Origin: Alphaproteobacteria bacterium
GTDB lineage: Bacteria; Pseudomonadota; Alphaproteobacteria; Micavibrionales; Micavibrionaceae
Assembly: GCA_018000295.1 (NCBI GenBank)
Contig: JAGNKE010000026.1
Coordinates: 1-35,474, forward strand
Length of the DNA: 35,474 nucleotides
Reading direction: 5' to 3'
Below, in pieces: positions 22,858 through 31,473 of this stretch; position 1 is the first letter of the stretch, and the number at the start of each line of letters is the position of its first letter. The translations under genes were made by a program, and so were the position numbers. The notes below the pieces were generated by a model. The model saw only the letters and a list, made by a program, of their open reading frames with translations, did not search any database and had not been told where the DNA came from.

Positions 22858-23070
22858 CTAATCCCCATCCATCAGCATCGCCAGAGCCGCGTTGCGGTGC
22901 GTGGCGTTGACGCGCAGGAACAGCGTGCGGGCGTGTTTGATGTCTTTGGCGCTGCCGCTTTCGACAGCGGCACGCATGGCGACCACCGCCGGGTTATCGG
23001 GAGAGATGATAAAGGATAAGGCATTGGCCAGCCGCCCCATGGTTTGAAGATCGATTTGGGTGTCTGACAT
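22858..23070 (-). CDS. Small conserved hypothetical protein
   Basis: 70 aa from ATG 23070 (MSDTQIDLQTMGRLANAL). It has two predicted helices and an (S)AKDIKHARTLFLRV segment; no motif is known to me. The open frame extends to 23418, but that part overlaps the RRM gene antisense and has unlike composition, so I start at 23070. It is divergent from the RRM gene, with an 82-bp shared promoter space. Confidence 0.55.
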   Translation of the reverse strand: MSDTQIDLQTMGRLANALSFIISPDNPAVVAMRAAVESGSAKDIKHARTLFLRVNATHRNAALAMLMDGD

Positions 23071-23152
23071 AGTGTGGGCTCCTTTAGGCTTTGCAACGAT
23101 TGTGCGGCTATGGTACTTCGGAACCTTAACCCTTGTCCATCGGAGCCGCTTT

Positions 23153-23389
23153 ATGAAACTGATTGCCCTGAACCTGCCGCGTGATTTTAGCGAACAAGAG
23201 CTGGCGGAGCTTTTTAAGGCGCATGGCCATATCAAATCCTGTACGCTGGTGCTGGACGCGGCTACGGGCAAGTCCAAGGGCTTCGGGTTTGTTGAGATGG
23301 CGCTGGTGCATGAAGGCGAAGCCGCGATCAAGGCTCTGCATGGCAGAAAAGTCGGCAAAGAGAAAATCCGCGTGAAGCAGGCGGACTGA
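23153..23389 (+). CDS. RNA-binding protein, single RRM domain
   Basis: 78 aa, essentially one RNA recognition motif. RNP2 is LIALNLP (residues 3-9) and RNP1 is KGFGFVEM (about 42-49). This is a typical small bacterial RRM protein that binds single-stranded RNA, and may act in cold response or mRNA handling. GGAG lies about 9 bases before the ATG. The yaiI homologue starts one base after its stop, so the two are probably co-transcribed. Confidence 0.85.
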   Translation: MKLIALNLPRDFSEQELAELFKAHGHIKSCTLVLDAATGKSKGFGFVEMALVHEGEAAIKALHGRKVGKEKIRVKQAD

Positions 23390-23390
23390 C

Positions 23391-23843
23391 GTGAAAATCT
23401 GGATTGATGGCGATGCATGCCCGAAAGGCGTCAAGGAGATTTTATTCCGTGCGGCGGAGCGCCTTAAGATTTCCGTGACGGTTGTGGCCAACCAGTATCT
23501 GCGTCTGCCGCCATCGGCTTATATTGAGATGCTGCAGGTCGAAGGTGGGCTGGATGTGGCGGATGATGAAATTGTTAATCGCTGTGGGGCCGGCGATTTG
23601 GTGATTACGGCGGATATCCCCCTTGCTGCCCGCATTGTAAAAAAGGGCGCCGTCGGCCTTGACCCTCGCGGCACCTTATACGACAGCAATAATATCGGGC
23701 AAATGCTTGGTATGCGTAATTTTATGGATGAGCTGCGCGGGGCAGGTGTCGAAACGGGCGGTCCGAACGCCTTTGGCGCCATGGAGCGGCAGAAATTTGC
23801 CAATGCGCTTGACCGGCTGCTGGCGCGGCATGGTTTAAGTTAA
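23391..23843 (+). CDS. yaiI: YaiI/YqxD (UPF0178) family protein
   Basis: 150 aa, GTG start directly after the RRM stop. Family hallmarks are MKIWIDGDACP (residues 1-11), VVANQYLRLP, then DLVITADIPLAARIVKKGA and LDPRGTLYD. The fold is PIN-like with conserved acidic residues (D6, D8, D57/D58 area, D75), suggesting a metal-dependent nuclease, but no reaction is established. Length is standard for the family. Confidence 0.92.
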   Translation: MKIWIDGDACPKGVKEILFRAAERLKISVTVVANQYLRLPPSAYIEMLQVEGGLDVADDEIVNRCGAGDLVITADIPLAARIVKKGAVGLDPRGTLYDSNNIGQMLGMRNFMDELRGAGVETGGPNAFGAMERQKFANALDRLLARHGLS

Positions 23844-24083
23844 GGCTTTCAAAGACCGATAAACTCAAAATGCCTCTATCAAGGTCCTGTAAATTATATT
23901 TTTTTATAATACTTCAAGGGGTGATGGTTTCACGGAGAATATTTAGTGTATGACTGTAAGCACAGCCATTTTTTTATACCAGATGTCTTCTCCATGCAGT
24001 GCATAGGCGCCGGATTCCCTGCTCCAGACCACGGCTTCGATGTTTACGGAACTGATTCTTTTAGTATTTTTATGTGTGATCGC
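23844..24083. other. Spacer between convergent yaiI and efflux operon
   Basis: This 240-bp gap holds no credible gene. ACTGT-AAGC-ACAG followed by seven T (about 23951-23974) is a weak terminator-like hairpin downstream of yaiI on the plus strand. The frame of the outer-membrane gene stays open for 46 codons past its stop, which I regard as chance. Confidence 0.3.
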
Positions 24084-25445
24084 TCAATAAACGCCTAGCG
24101 ATTTGTATAGTCTCGTTAGGCTCTCTGCTTGAGCGGCGCGGGCGGAGACGGCCACGGCCTCGGCGTTGTTCGCGTTTCGTTGTGCGTCCAGAACATCCAG
24201 AAACGAGATTTCGCCCTCCCTGTAGAGGGTCTGCGAGAGATTCAGGGCGTTGTCCGCGCTGACGAAAGCTTTCTCTAAGGCAATCCGGCGTTCGTTGATA
24301 AAGGCGTAGTCGTTCAGGGCGCTCTCCACCTCTGCGACGGCTGTGAGAACGGCTTTACGGTATTGTTGATAGGCCTGCATCTCTCTCGCACGGGCCGCAT
24401 CGATCCGGCCTTCGATCTTTCCGAAATCCAGAATGGCGACCGCTGTTCCCAGCGCGACGTTCCAGACATTTGCGTTGGCCACCAGACCGCCATCGCTGAT
24501 CCCATAAAATCCGGCCAGATTAAAGACCGGGAAGAACTCCGCCGTTGCGGCCTCGGCAAGCTTCGTGGATTCAAGCAGGTTTTTCTCGGCCACGCGGATA
24601 TCAGGGCGCGAGGAGAGCACCTGCGCCGGAGCCATCAAAACGGGCTGCACGTCCGCGCCGGGAATCTCAGCCTCAGCAGCCAGAAGCGGACCAAGTGCGG
24701 AGGGCAGCGATCCGGTCAGGACGGTGAGGCGAAGTTTGGCATTCTCGACCTGCCGCATAAATTCGGGCAGAGAGGCCTGCGTGGTCTGAACAAGGTTCTC
24801 TGCTCTCTCGACATCCAGACGAGGCACCGAGCCCAGCCTTTTAAGCTCCTTGACTCGCGCCAGGGTCTTTTCCTGAGACTGCAAGTTTTTCGATGCAATC
24901 CGGTATTGATTTTGTGACGCCCGGTAATCGATATAGGTTCTAACCGTCTCCGCGATCAGGCTTAGTGTCACGTCATGATAGGAGGCCTCTGCGGCATCTA
25001 GCCGCGCACCCGCTGCGCTATAATTCTTCCGGTTCCGCCCGAAAATATCGATCTCGAAGGAGGCGTCAAATCCGGCTTCATAAAAATCGTCGATCGAACC
25101 CGCACCGCCGATGCCCGAGTCCTGTCTGCCTGCATTGCCCGATGCGCCGACCTGAGGAAGCAGGCCGGAAAGCGCGGTCCGCCGCAGCCCTCTCGCCTCA
25201 AGGATTTTAGCTTCCGCCCTCAGGCGGTCGGGGCTTTGCGCCAAGGCAAGATCAACGATCTGATTTAACACCGGATCGTTAAAGCCTTTCCACCAGTTTT
25301 TAAGTGTCGGCGCATCCACGATTGTTACGGATGCGCTGTCCTTCGCGGTCCAGAGAAGCGGCCTGTCGGGTTCGGAAAGATCCAGCCCCCCCCTGAAACA
25401 ACCGGAGAGAAAAATGCAGGCCGATAAAAGCACAAGTTTTTTCAT
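24084..25445 (-). CDS. Outer-membrane efflux lipoprotein (NodT/OprM family)
   Basis: 453 aa. The lipoprotein signal MKKLVLLSACIFLSGC places the acylated Cys at residue 16. The rest follows the tandem-repeat OEP architecture of TolC-like trimeric channels: WWKGFNDPVLNQIVDLALA near 50 and ARAAQAESLTRLYKSLG at the end, with long amphipathic helices. It forms the exit duct for the adjacent RND pump. Its start lies 5 bp after the pump stop; it is the last gene of the tetR-adaptor-pump-channel operon. Confidence 0.92.
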   Translation of the reverse strand: MKKLVLLSACIFLSGCFRGGLDLSEPDRPLLWTAKDSASVTIVDAPTLKNWWKGFNDPVLNQIVDLALAQSPDRLRAEAKILEARGLRRTALSGLLPQVGASGNAGRQDSGIGGAGSIDDFYEAGFDASFEIDIFGRNRKNYSAAGARLDAAEASYHDVTLSLIAETVRTYIDYRASQNQYRIASKNLQSQEKTLARVKELKRLGSVPRLDVERAENLVQTTQASLPEFMRQVENAKLRLTVLTGSLPSALGPLLAAEAEIPGADVQPVLMAPAQVLSSRPDIRVAEKNLLESTKLAEAATAEFFPVFNLAGFYGISDGGLVANANVWNVALGTAVAILDFGKIEGRIDAARAREMQAYQQYRKAVLTAVAEVESALNDYAFINERRIALEKAFVSADNALNLSQTLYREGEISFLDVLDAQRNANNAEAVAVSARAAQAESLTRLYKSLGVY

Positions 25446-25450
25446 TAAGA

Positions 25451-28400
25451 TTACTCCGCAGGCTCAAGTTGTGCCGTTCGGCGGGAATGAAAAGTCACCT
25501 CAAGCCCCCGCAAAAGCATGTAGAAGACCGGGGTGAAGACCAGTCCGAAGAACGTGACTCCGAGCATCCCGGAAAACACGGCTGTGCCTATCGCCTGTCG
25601 CATCTCCGCGCCTGCACCGTGGCTGAGCGCAAGGGGAAGAACGCCCATGATAAACGCGAAGGACGTCATCAGGATTGGCCGCAATCGAAGACGCGAGGCC
25701 TCGATCGCCGCTTCCCGCACGCTTTTTCCGTGATGCTCCAACTCGCGCGCAAACTCGACGATCAGAATGGCATTTTTACAGGCCAGACCCGCCAGCACGA
25801 AAAGGCTGATCTGCGTGAAAATATTATTGTCGCCGCCGGAAAGATAAACGCCGATCAGGGCTGAAAGTATACTCATAGGGACGATCAGAATTACGGCCAG
25901 AGGCATCGTCAGGCTCTCATACTGCGCTGCCAGAACAAGGAAGACGAAGAAGATACAGAGCGGGAAAATATAGATGGCTGTGTTCCCGGCGAGGATTTGC
26001 TGATAGGTCAGCTCGGTCCATTCATAGTCGATCCCCTGCGGCAACGTTTCCCTCAGGATTCGAGTGATTTCATCCTGCGCCTGCCCGGAGGAAAAACCGG
26101 GAGACGCGTTGCCGTTTACATCGGCAGAACGAAAAGCGTTGTATCGCATGGCCACTTCCGGACCAAAAGTTTCATCGACCTTGACCAGAGAGCCGAGTGG
26201 AACCATTTGACCATCGGCGTTTCTGGTTTGCAGACGCAAAATATCCTGCGGACGCGATCGGAATTCTTTATCCGCCTGAGCTATGACCTGATAGGTGCGT
26301 CCGAACAGGTTGAAGTCGTTCACATAGCTCGACCCCAGATAAATCTGCATGGTGCGAAACACTTCGTCGATTGAAACCCCCAGTTGCTGGGCGCGTGTCC
26401 GGTCCAGATCGACAAAAAGCTGCGGGACGTTGATGTTGTAGCTGGAAAAGACGGCTTTCAGCACGGGGCTGGCGTAGGCTTTACCCAGAACCTTCTGGAG
26501 CGTCTCGTTCAGAGCCTTGTAGCCAAGATCGGCGCGATCCTGCAGTTGCAGCTTGAAGCCGCCGGTCGTTCCCAAGCCGCGCACAGGGGGCGGCGGAAAA
26601 ATGGCTATGAATGCCTCGTCAATAGCGCCGAATTTCTTCTGCAGCCGACTGGAAATTTCACCGGCACTGAGTTCGTGGGTATCTCTTTCTTCAAAATCAT
26701 CAAGCGTGACGAAGACAATCCCCGCGCTGGCCGAATTCACGAACCCGTTAATCGAAAGACCGGGGAATTGAACGGCACTGGCAACGCCCTCTTCTTGCAG
26801 CGCAATTTCACCCATCTTACGCATCACTTCCTCGGTTCTCTCCAAGGTCGCGCCGGAGGGAAGCTGTGCGAAGCTGATAAGATATTGCTTATCCTGCGCG
26901 GGGACGAAGCCGGAGGGAATGAGACCGAAACTGTAATAGGTTGCGATCACAAGCGCACCGAAGACGGTCATGACGGCGGCTTTTCTGCCTCCCAGGATGC
27001 CCACGCTTTTGGCATAGGTCTTCTGGCTGATGCCAAAAAGGCGGTTAAATCCGGCGAAAAACCAGCCGAACAGCCCATCCATTAACCGTGTGAGGATATC
27101 CTTTTGTTCATCTCGCGGCTTGAGCAGAAGCGCCGAGAGGGCGGGACTGAGTGTAAGGGAGTTAATCATGGAGATAAAGGTCGCAATAACAATCGTCAGG
27201 GCAAACTGCCTGTAGAACATTCCGGTCAGGCCGCTGATGAACGCAATCGGAATAAAGACCCCGGCAATAACAAGAGATGTGGCGATAATCGGTCCGGTGA
27301 CCTCTTTCATCGCCTGAACGGTCGCCTCGCGGGGTTTCTTGCCTTCCTCGATATTTCTTTCGACGTTTTCTACGACGACGATCGCGTCGTCCACCACGAT
27401 GCCAACCGAAAGAATAAGACCGAAGAGCGAAAGCACGTTAATCGAAAATCCGAGCGGCAGCATGACGGCAAAGGTTCCCACGATGGAAACCGGAACAGCA
27501 AGCAGGGGAATAATTGAGGCGCGCCATGTCTGCAAAAACACGATAACGACCAGTACGACGAGCAAAATGGCTTCGATAAATGTATGAATCACCGCATCGA
27601 TCGAATGGCGCACGAACACGGTCGGATCGTAGACGATGCTGTAATCCATATCCTCCGGGAAGCTTTTCTTAAGCTCGGCCATCGTCTTGCGGACGTTATC
27701 CGAGATATCAAGCGCGTTGGCATCCGGCGTGGCGAAAATGGGAATCGCAACAGCAGGCTCGTTATTGAGCATCGAGCGCAGGGAATAGGTCTGCGCGTCG
27801 AGTTCGGCCCGTGCTACGTCCTTTAGGCGTGTGATCACCCCATTGGAATCGCGTTTAATGATGATGTCTTCGAATTCTTCGGCCGTACTCAACCGCCCCT
27901 GCGTATTGACGGGTAGCTGCAAGACGGTGTTGTCGTCATATGGCGGTCCGCCGATGACACCTGCGGCGACCTGTATATTCTGGCCGCGTATGGAATTGAT
28001 GACTTCTGATGCATCCATTCCCCGCTCCGCGATCCGATCCGGGTTCAGCCATATCCTCATGGCATAGTCGCCGGAACCAAACAGGCGGACATCTCCGACC
28101 CCGCTAATTTTTGCGAGCTGGTCCTTGATGTTCAGTGTGGCGTAGTTCCGCAAATACAACATGTCGTAGCGCGAATTCGGCGAGCGCAAGTGAACGACCA
28201 TCGTCAGGTCAGGCGAACTTTTGACAACCGTAACCCCGAGATCCTGTGTAACCTGCGGCAAACGCGGCAAGGCCTGCGCGACCCTGTTTTGGACCTGCTG
28301 CTGCGCGAGATCGACGTCCGTTCCAATCGCGAAGGTCACTGTCAGGGACAGCCTTCCGTCTGCCGTCGCCAGAGAGTTCATGTATAAGAGATTTTCAACT

Positions 28401-28618
28401 CCGTTGATCTGCTCCTCTAAGGGCGTAGCGACCGTTTCAGAGATCACCGCCGGGTTTGCCCCCGGAAAACTCGCCGATATCTGGACAGAGGGCGGCGAAA
28501 CTTCGGGATACTCCGAGATGGGCAGCTGAAACATCGCGATCAGACCCAGCAGGAATATCATGAAGGAGAGAACTCCGGCAAAAATCGGCCGGTCGATAAA
28601 TTGGCTGGATACGATCAT
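25451..28618 (-). CDS. RND multidrug efflux pump (HAE1 family, AcrB/MexB-like)
   Basis: 1055 aa, the usual size. It begins FIDRPIFAGVLSFMIFLLGL (TM1) and has 12 expected membrane helices with two large periplasmic loops. The proton-relay Asp pair is at 410-411 (VGIVVDDAIVVVENVERN, TM4). Family blocks include SFPGANPAVISETVATPLEE near 50, GSGDYAMRIWLNPDRIA near 181 and FAFIMGVLPLALSHGAGAEM in the C-terminal half. It exports hydrophobic drugs or electrophiles with the adaptor and channel encoded on each side, 6 and 5 bp away. Confidence 0.95.
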   Translation of the reverse strand: MIVSSQFIDRPIFAGVLSFMIFLLGLIAMFQLPISEYPEVSPPSVQISASFPGANPAVISETVATPLEEQINGVENLLYMNSLATADGRLSLTVTFAIGTDVDLAQQQVQNRVAQALPRLPQVTQDLGVTVVKSSPDLTMVVHLRSPNSRYDMLYLRNYATLNIKDQLAKISGVGDVRLFGSGDYAMRIWLNPDRIAERGMDASEVINSIRGQNIQVAAGVIGGPPYDDNTVLQLPVNTQGRLSTAEEFEDIIIKRDSNGVITRLKDVARAELDAQTYSLRSMLNNEPAVAIPIFATPDANALDISDNVRKTMAELKKSFPEDMDYSIVYDPTVFVRHSIDAVIHTFIEAILLVVLVVIVFLQTWRASIIPLLAVPVSIVGTFAVMLPLGFSINVLSLFGLILSVGIVVDDAIVVVENVERNIEEGKKPREATVQAMKEVTGPIIATSLVIAGVFIPIAFISGLTGMFYRQFALTIVIATFISMINSLTLSPALSALLLKPRDEQKDILTRLMDGLFGWFFAGFNRLFGISQKTYAKSVGILGGRKAAVMTVFGALVIATYYSFGLIPSGFVPAQDKQYLISFAQLPSGATLERTEEVMRKMGEIALQEEGVASAVQFPGLSINGFVNSASAGIVFVTLDDFEERDTHELSAGEISSRLQKKFGAIDEAFIAIFPPPPVRGLGTTGGFKLQLQDRADLGYKALNETLQKVLGKAYASPVLKAVFSSYNINVPQLFVDLDRTRAQQLGVSIDEVFRTMQIYLGSSYVNDFNLFGRTYQVIAQADKEFRSRPQDILRLQTRNADGQMVPLGSLVKVDETFGPEVAMRYNAFRSADVNGNASPGFSSGQAQDEITRILRETLPQGIDYEWTELTYQQILAGNTAIYIFPLCIFFVFLVLAAQYESLTMPLAVILIVPMSILSALIGVYLSGGDNNIFTQISLFVLAGLACKNAILIVEFARELEHHGKSVREAAIEASRLRLRPILMTSFAFIMGVLPLALSHGAGAEMRQAIGTAVFSGMLGVTFFGLVFTPVFYMLLRGLEVTFHSRRTAQLEPAE

Positions 28619-28624
28619 GGGCTT

Positions 28625-29830
28625 TTACTCAGTTGTGTGGGCTGCTTGAGACTCGGCTTCTTTTTGGGCTTGCGCCATGGCGTCTTTCTGAGCCTGCGAC
28701 TGCGGGGCGACGACCATTCCTGGTCGTATATGCGTCAGGCCGGAGGTAATAACCTTTTCTCCCTCCTTAAGCCCACCCAGGACCACCCGCTTTCCTTGAA
28801 CGCTCGGCCCGATTTGTATTTCCCTGTAAGTGGCTGCGTTTCCTTCACCAATTACCAAGACAAACTTGCGGTCCTGATCCGTAGAGATGGCGTGTTCGGT
28901 GAGAAGAATTTTCTTCTCCTCCCTATTACCCCCCATTTCAATGCTTACGGCCATCCCGGGCAGAAGCAGACCGTCAGCGTTGTCAAAAATAGCGCGGGCA
29001 CGGATTGTGCCTGATGCCGGATCAATCCGGTTATCGAAGCTGTGCACAGTTCCTGCGTATTCTTTATTGCTTGAGGAAAGCTTCAGCCTGACAGGAATCT
29101 TGTGGTCTCCGCTGACCGTATGGACGGATTCGATATAAGTGCGCTCATCGACTTCAAAATCGACGTAAACTTTTTCCTGCGCCACGATTGTGGTGAGCAG
29201 AGGAGCATTTGGGCTGCTCTGCACGAGGTTCCCCTCCGTGATTTCCGCACGGCTTACCAGACCCGAAATCGGCGCTTTGACAAAGGCGAAATCAAGATCG
29301 ATTTCGGAGCGTTGCACAGCGGCTTCCGCTCCCTGCACGGCGGCACTCGTCGCCAGCCGGTTATTGGCGCGCTCATCCATCAGGCTTTGGGATATGGCAT
29401 CGCTTTTAATCAGGCTTTTGGCTCTCTGGAATTCTTTTTCAGCCAGCTGCGCTTGAACCCTGGCGTTTTCCAGCGCGGCGCGGGCCTGATTGAGCGCGGC
29501 TTCATAAGGGCGCGGGTCAATGACGAACAGCACGTCGCCCTTGTTGACCGTCTGCCCGTCGGTAAAACGGATTTCCGTTATGCGACCCTCGACCTGAGGG
29601 CGAATTTCAGCCCGGTCCACGGCGACAACATTGCCGGAGAAATTCTTCCATATCTCCACCTGCTCCGGCGCAACCGTGATAAAATCAACGGGCATCGGCG
29701 GTGGCTCCTGCTGACCGTCCTGCTCCATAGCGCCGACCGGCTCACCCGTGTAGAAGGCCGCGCCTATCCCGCCCGCGGCAAGGATAATAATTGCTAATAT
29801 AAAGGATTTTTTACTCACAGTATTCTCCAT
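28625..29830 (-). CDS. RND efflux periplasmic adaptor (AcrA/MexA-like)
   Basis: 401 aa. It has an N-terminal membrane anchor or signal (SFILAIIILAAGGIGAAFY, ~9-27) without a lipobox Cys. The lipoyl half-motif VEGRITEIRFTDGQTVNKGD is near 78, a coiled-coil hairpin rich in Ala/Glu/Gln (~110-180) follows, then the second lipoyl half (KAPISGLVSRAEITEGNLVQ) and beta-barrel blocks ending GLTHIRPGMVV. It bridges the pump and the channel. The C-terminus is Gln/Ala-rich. Confidence 0.93.
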   Translation of the reverse strand: MENTVSKKSFILAIIILAAGGIGAAFYTGEPVGAMEQDGQQEPPPMPVDFITVAPEQVEIWKNFSGNVVAVDRAEIRPQVEGRITEIRFTDGQTVNKGDVLFVIDPRPYEAALNQARAALENARVQAQLAEKEFQRAKSLIKSDAISQSLMDERANNRLATSAAVQGAEAAVQRSEIDLDFAFVKAPISGLVSRAEITEGNLVQSSPNAPLLTTIVAQEKVYVDFEVDERTYIESVHTVSGDHKIPVRLKLSSSNKEYAGTVHSFDNRIDPASGTIRARAIFDNADGLLLPGMAVSIEMGGNREEKKILLTEHAISTDQDRKFVLVIGEGNAATYREIQIGPSVQGKRVVLGGLKEGEKVITSGLTHIRPGMVVAPQSQAQKDAMAQAQKEAESQAAHTTE

Positions 29831-29836
29831 TAAAAC

Positions 29837-30505
29837 TTATCTTCGACTCGCTTGTTTTTGAGCCTTTTTTGCAGGTTTTTCGGCCGAATCCTTTGCATGA
29901 ACAGGCTCTATACCGATCAGGTTGAACAGCGATTCTTCCAGTTTGTGTTCGATAAAGCTCAAATCGTTTTTTATCCTGGCCATTAGCAACTGCCCGACGA
30001 TCAGCGCAAAAATCTCGTCGGCCTTGCACTTGACGTCGGTCGTGGCGGGGATCAGCCCTTCCTCTTTCAAATCCTCAAGCGCTTCTTCATAATAAGCCGC
30101 CTTATCGGCGCATATTTTTGCGATCGTGCTTCCGATCTCCTCATCCTTTGCGGCCAGTTCAGACCCAAGAGTTGCAAAGGGGCAGCCGCAGACATGTCCT
30201 AACTCCTCAGAGATTTCGACCTGTTTGTCAAAAACATGCCGGGCCATCAGCCGGAACCGCTCTACCGGAGGACGGTCTTTTGAGAATATCTCGTTATAAT
30301 CCGCCTTCATTTCCTGCATGCAGGAATCCATGGTGGCGAGCGCCAGATGGGCCTTTGAGGGGAAAAAATGGTAGAAACTGCCCTTCTTGACCTCTGCGGC
30401 CGAACAAATCTCATCGACGCTGACCGCGTTGTAGCTGTCGCGCCAGATCAAATCCTTGGCCGTCTCGATCAGACGTTCTTTTGTGTTTGTTTGCACACGG
30501 CTCAT
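29837..30505 (-). CDS. TetR-family repressor of the efflux operon
   Basis: About 222 aa from MSRVQTNTKERLIETA (30505); an ATG at 30577 would place the start inside the operator side, so I reject it. The helix-turn-helix is SVDEICSAAEVKKGSFYHFF (~31-50). The ligand domain has HVCGCPFATLGSELA; the conserved CGCP cysteines recall electrophile- or redox-sensing members such as NemR, although that is inference. The Lys-rich tail is unusual. It is the first gene of the operon, 6 bp before the adaptor gene, and likely autorepresses through the palindrome at 30544-30559. Confidence 0.85.
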   Translation of the reverse strand: MSRVQTNTKERLIETAKDLIWRDSYNAVSVDEICSAAEVKKGSFYHFFPSKAHLALATMDSCMQEMKADYNEIFSKDRPPVERFRLMARHVFDKQVEISEELGHVCGCPFATLGSELAAKDEEIGSTIAKICADKAAYYEEALEDLKEEGLIPATTDVKCKADEIFALIVGQLLMARIKNDLSFIEHKLEESLFNLIGIEPVHAKDSAEKPAKKAQKQASRR

Positions 30506-30543
30506 AAGCTTTTCTTTCTGTGTGGGGGGATTTATAAGGTAAT

Positions 30544-30559
30544 TTGACTGACCAGTCAA
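30544..30559. promoter_or_regulatory. TetR-type operator palindrome
   Basis: TTGACTGACCAGTCAA is a perfect 7-2-7 inverted repeat, 38 bp upstream of the tetR start codon. Its size and symmetry suit a TetR dimer, and its position fits autoregulation of the efflux operon. No second copy was noticed in the window. Confidence 0.75.
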
Positions 30560-30610
30560 CTCGCATTTTTTTGACAAAAAATTTGGGCTGAATCGATAAA
30601 AAAAATAACT

Positions 30611-30621
30611 CTGTCAGCCCC
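30611..30621 (-). repeat. Solo match to IS1595-type terminal repeat
   Basis: CTGTCAGCCCC, followed by AA, is the inverse of TTGGGGCTGACA at 35350-35361, the apparent left end of the IS at the window end; with the next bases GAG versus TAG the match is 14 of 15. It may be the footprint of an excised or deleted copy, or coincidence. Confidence 0.4.
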
Positions 30622-30696
30622 AAGATTTAACGCGATTCCCTGTCCTCTCAGGGACTGGAAAACGTGCATTACACTTGAATCTGCCATGATACAAAG
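30622..30696. repeat. 75-bp intergenic element, copy 2
   Basis: Second copy of the element at 20048-20123. Here the core contains a perfect small hairpin, CCCTG-TCCTCT-CAGGG (30638-30653), which copy 1 does not preserve. It ends about 160 bp before the HU-like gene, a distance close to that of copy 1 from the ABC-F gene. Confidence 0.7.
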
Positions 30697-30855
30697 GATT
30701 TATACTTTTAGCGCGCGCCGGACAGGTGCCCGCCCTCCATTCTGAATTTTTGTCCCTGTCAGGCTTAAAAACCAAGTTGTGCTCTCTTGGTCTTGGCCTA
30801 TATTTCTTCTATACTGTTCGTTTCTATGTAACCAAAATCTGGAGAAGTTATTACC

Positions 30856-31236
30856 ATGGCCGTTAAGAAAAAAGGAACACCCTCAAAGGCGAAATCCACT
30901 AAACCTGCCGCTATTCGTCCTGTCAAAGACGCTTTGACCAAGTCGGCGCTGGTTGGTCTTTTAGCTGAAGAAAATGCCATTACCCGCGCACAGGCTGCGG
31001 GCGTTCTGGCATCACTCGAAAATGCCCTGTTAGGCTCTGTTCACCCGAAAGGTGTCGGGGAATTTACCTTGCCGGGGCTTATGAAGGTTACGCTTCGTAA
31101 AGTTCCTGCGCGCAAGGCCGGAACCTTGATCCGTAATCCGGCCACAGGAGAAATGATGAAGGCCGCGGCAAAGCCTGCGTCTGTGCGTGTAAAAGTCCGC
31201 CCTTTGAAGAAGCTTAAATCGGCTGCTATAGCGTGA
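30856..31236 (+). CDS. HU-family DNA-binding protein with basic extensions
   Basis: 126 aa, longer than the ~90 aa of classic HU. A Lys/Pro/Ala-rich N-terminal tail (1-25) precedes the HU fold: LTKSALVGLLAEENAITRAQ (helices), GVGEFTLPGLMKVTLRKVPA (beta strands) and the DNA-binding arm RNPATGEMMKAAAKPASVRV. The C-terminus is basic. It bends or compacts DNA. GGAG lies about 9 bases before the ATG and a strong terminator follows, so it is monocistronic. Confidence 0.85.
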   Translation: MAVKKKGTPSKAKSTKPAAIRPVKDALTKSALVGLLAEENAITRAQAAGVLASLENALLGSVHPKGVGEFTLPGLMKVTLRKVPARKAGTLIRNPATGEMMKAAAKPASVRVKVRPLKKLKSAAIA

Positions 31237-31244
31237 TTTTTATT

Positions 31245-31277
31245 AAAAGCTGGACCTGATTTCAGGTCCAGCTTTTT
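31245..31277 (+). terminator. Rho-independent terminator of the HU-like gene
   Basis: AAAAGCTGGACCTGA (31245-31259) pairs perfectly with TCAGGTCCAGCTTTT (31262-31276), giving a long GC-containing stem with a tight loop and ending in T5. It begins 9 bp after the stop codon. Confidence 0.92.
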
Positions 31278-31473
31278 ACTCATCCTTTTTTGAAGTGGAT
31301 CACTTTTTGTGGCGGACCGATCCGCAGGAGTGGGCACCAATTTTTATCTGCTCGGTCCGGTGTGAGCAAGTAAGATTCAGAGTTTTTATTTAACTGTGTT
31401 TTATTAATAGCGTTGCTCAAAACCTGAGAATGGTTACTGGATGGTTTTGTACGCCGCCATTTTTTTGACTGAG

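Larger units (their letters stand above)
30506..30855. other. Divergent intergenic region, tetR operon and HU-like gene
   Basis: 350 bp holding, from left to right, the TetR palindrome (30544-30559), an 11-bp match to the terminal repeat of the IS at the right end of the window (30611-30621), the second 75-bp element (30622-30696) and an AT-rich stretch with TATACT-like -10 sequences before the HU-like gene. No gene is visible. Confidence 0.5.

Noticed and set aside
22858..23418. 186-codon version of the small hypothetical gene
   Set aside because: The upstream part is antisense to the RRM gene and has unlike residue composition; the start at 23070 gives a sensible 70-aa protein.
23943..24083. 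Open extension of the outer-membrane efflux gene past its TGA, containing VVWSRESGAY, reminiscent of the RHS VWSWESGAF motif
   Set aside because: The similarity is only about 24 of 33 bases over one short stretch, the stop codon is normal for the family length, and no start codon precedes it. I treat it as chance.
25997..27085. Plus-strand open frames antisense to the RND pump
   Set aside because: No recognisable domains; the RND pump on the minus strand is complete and typical.
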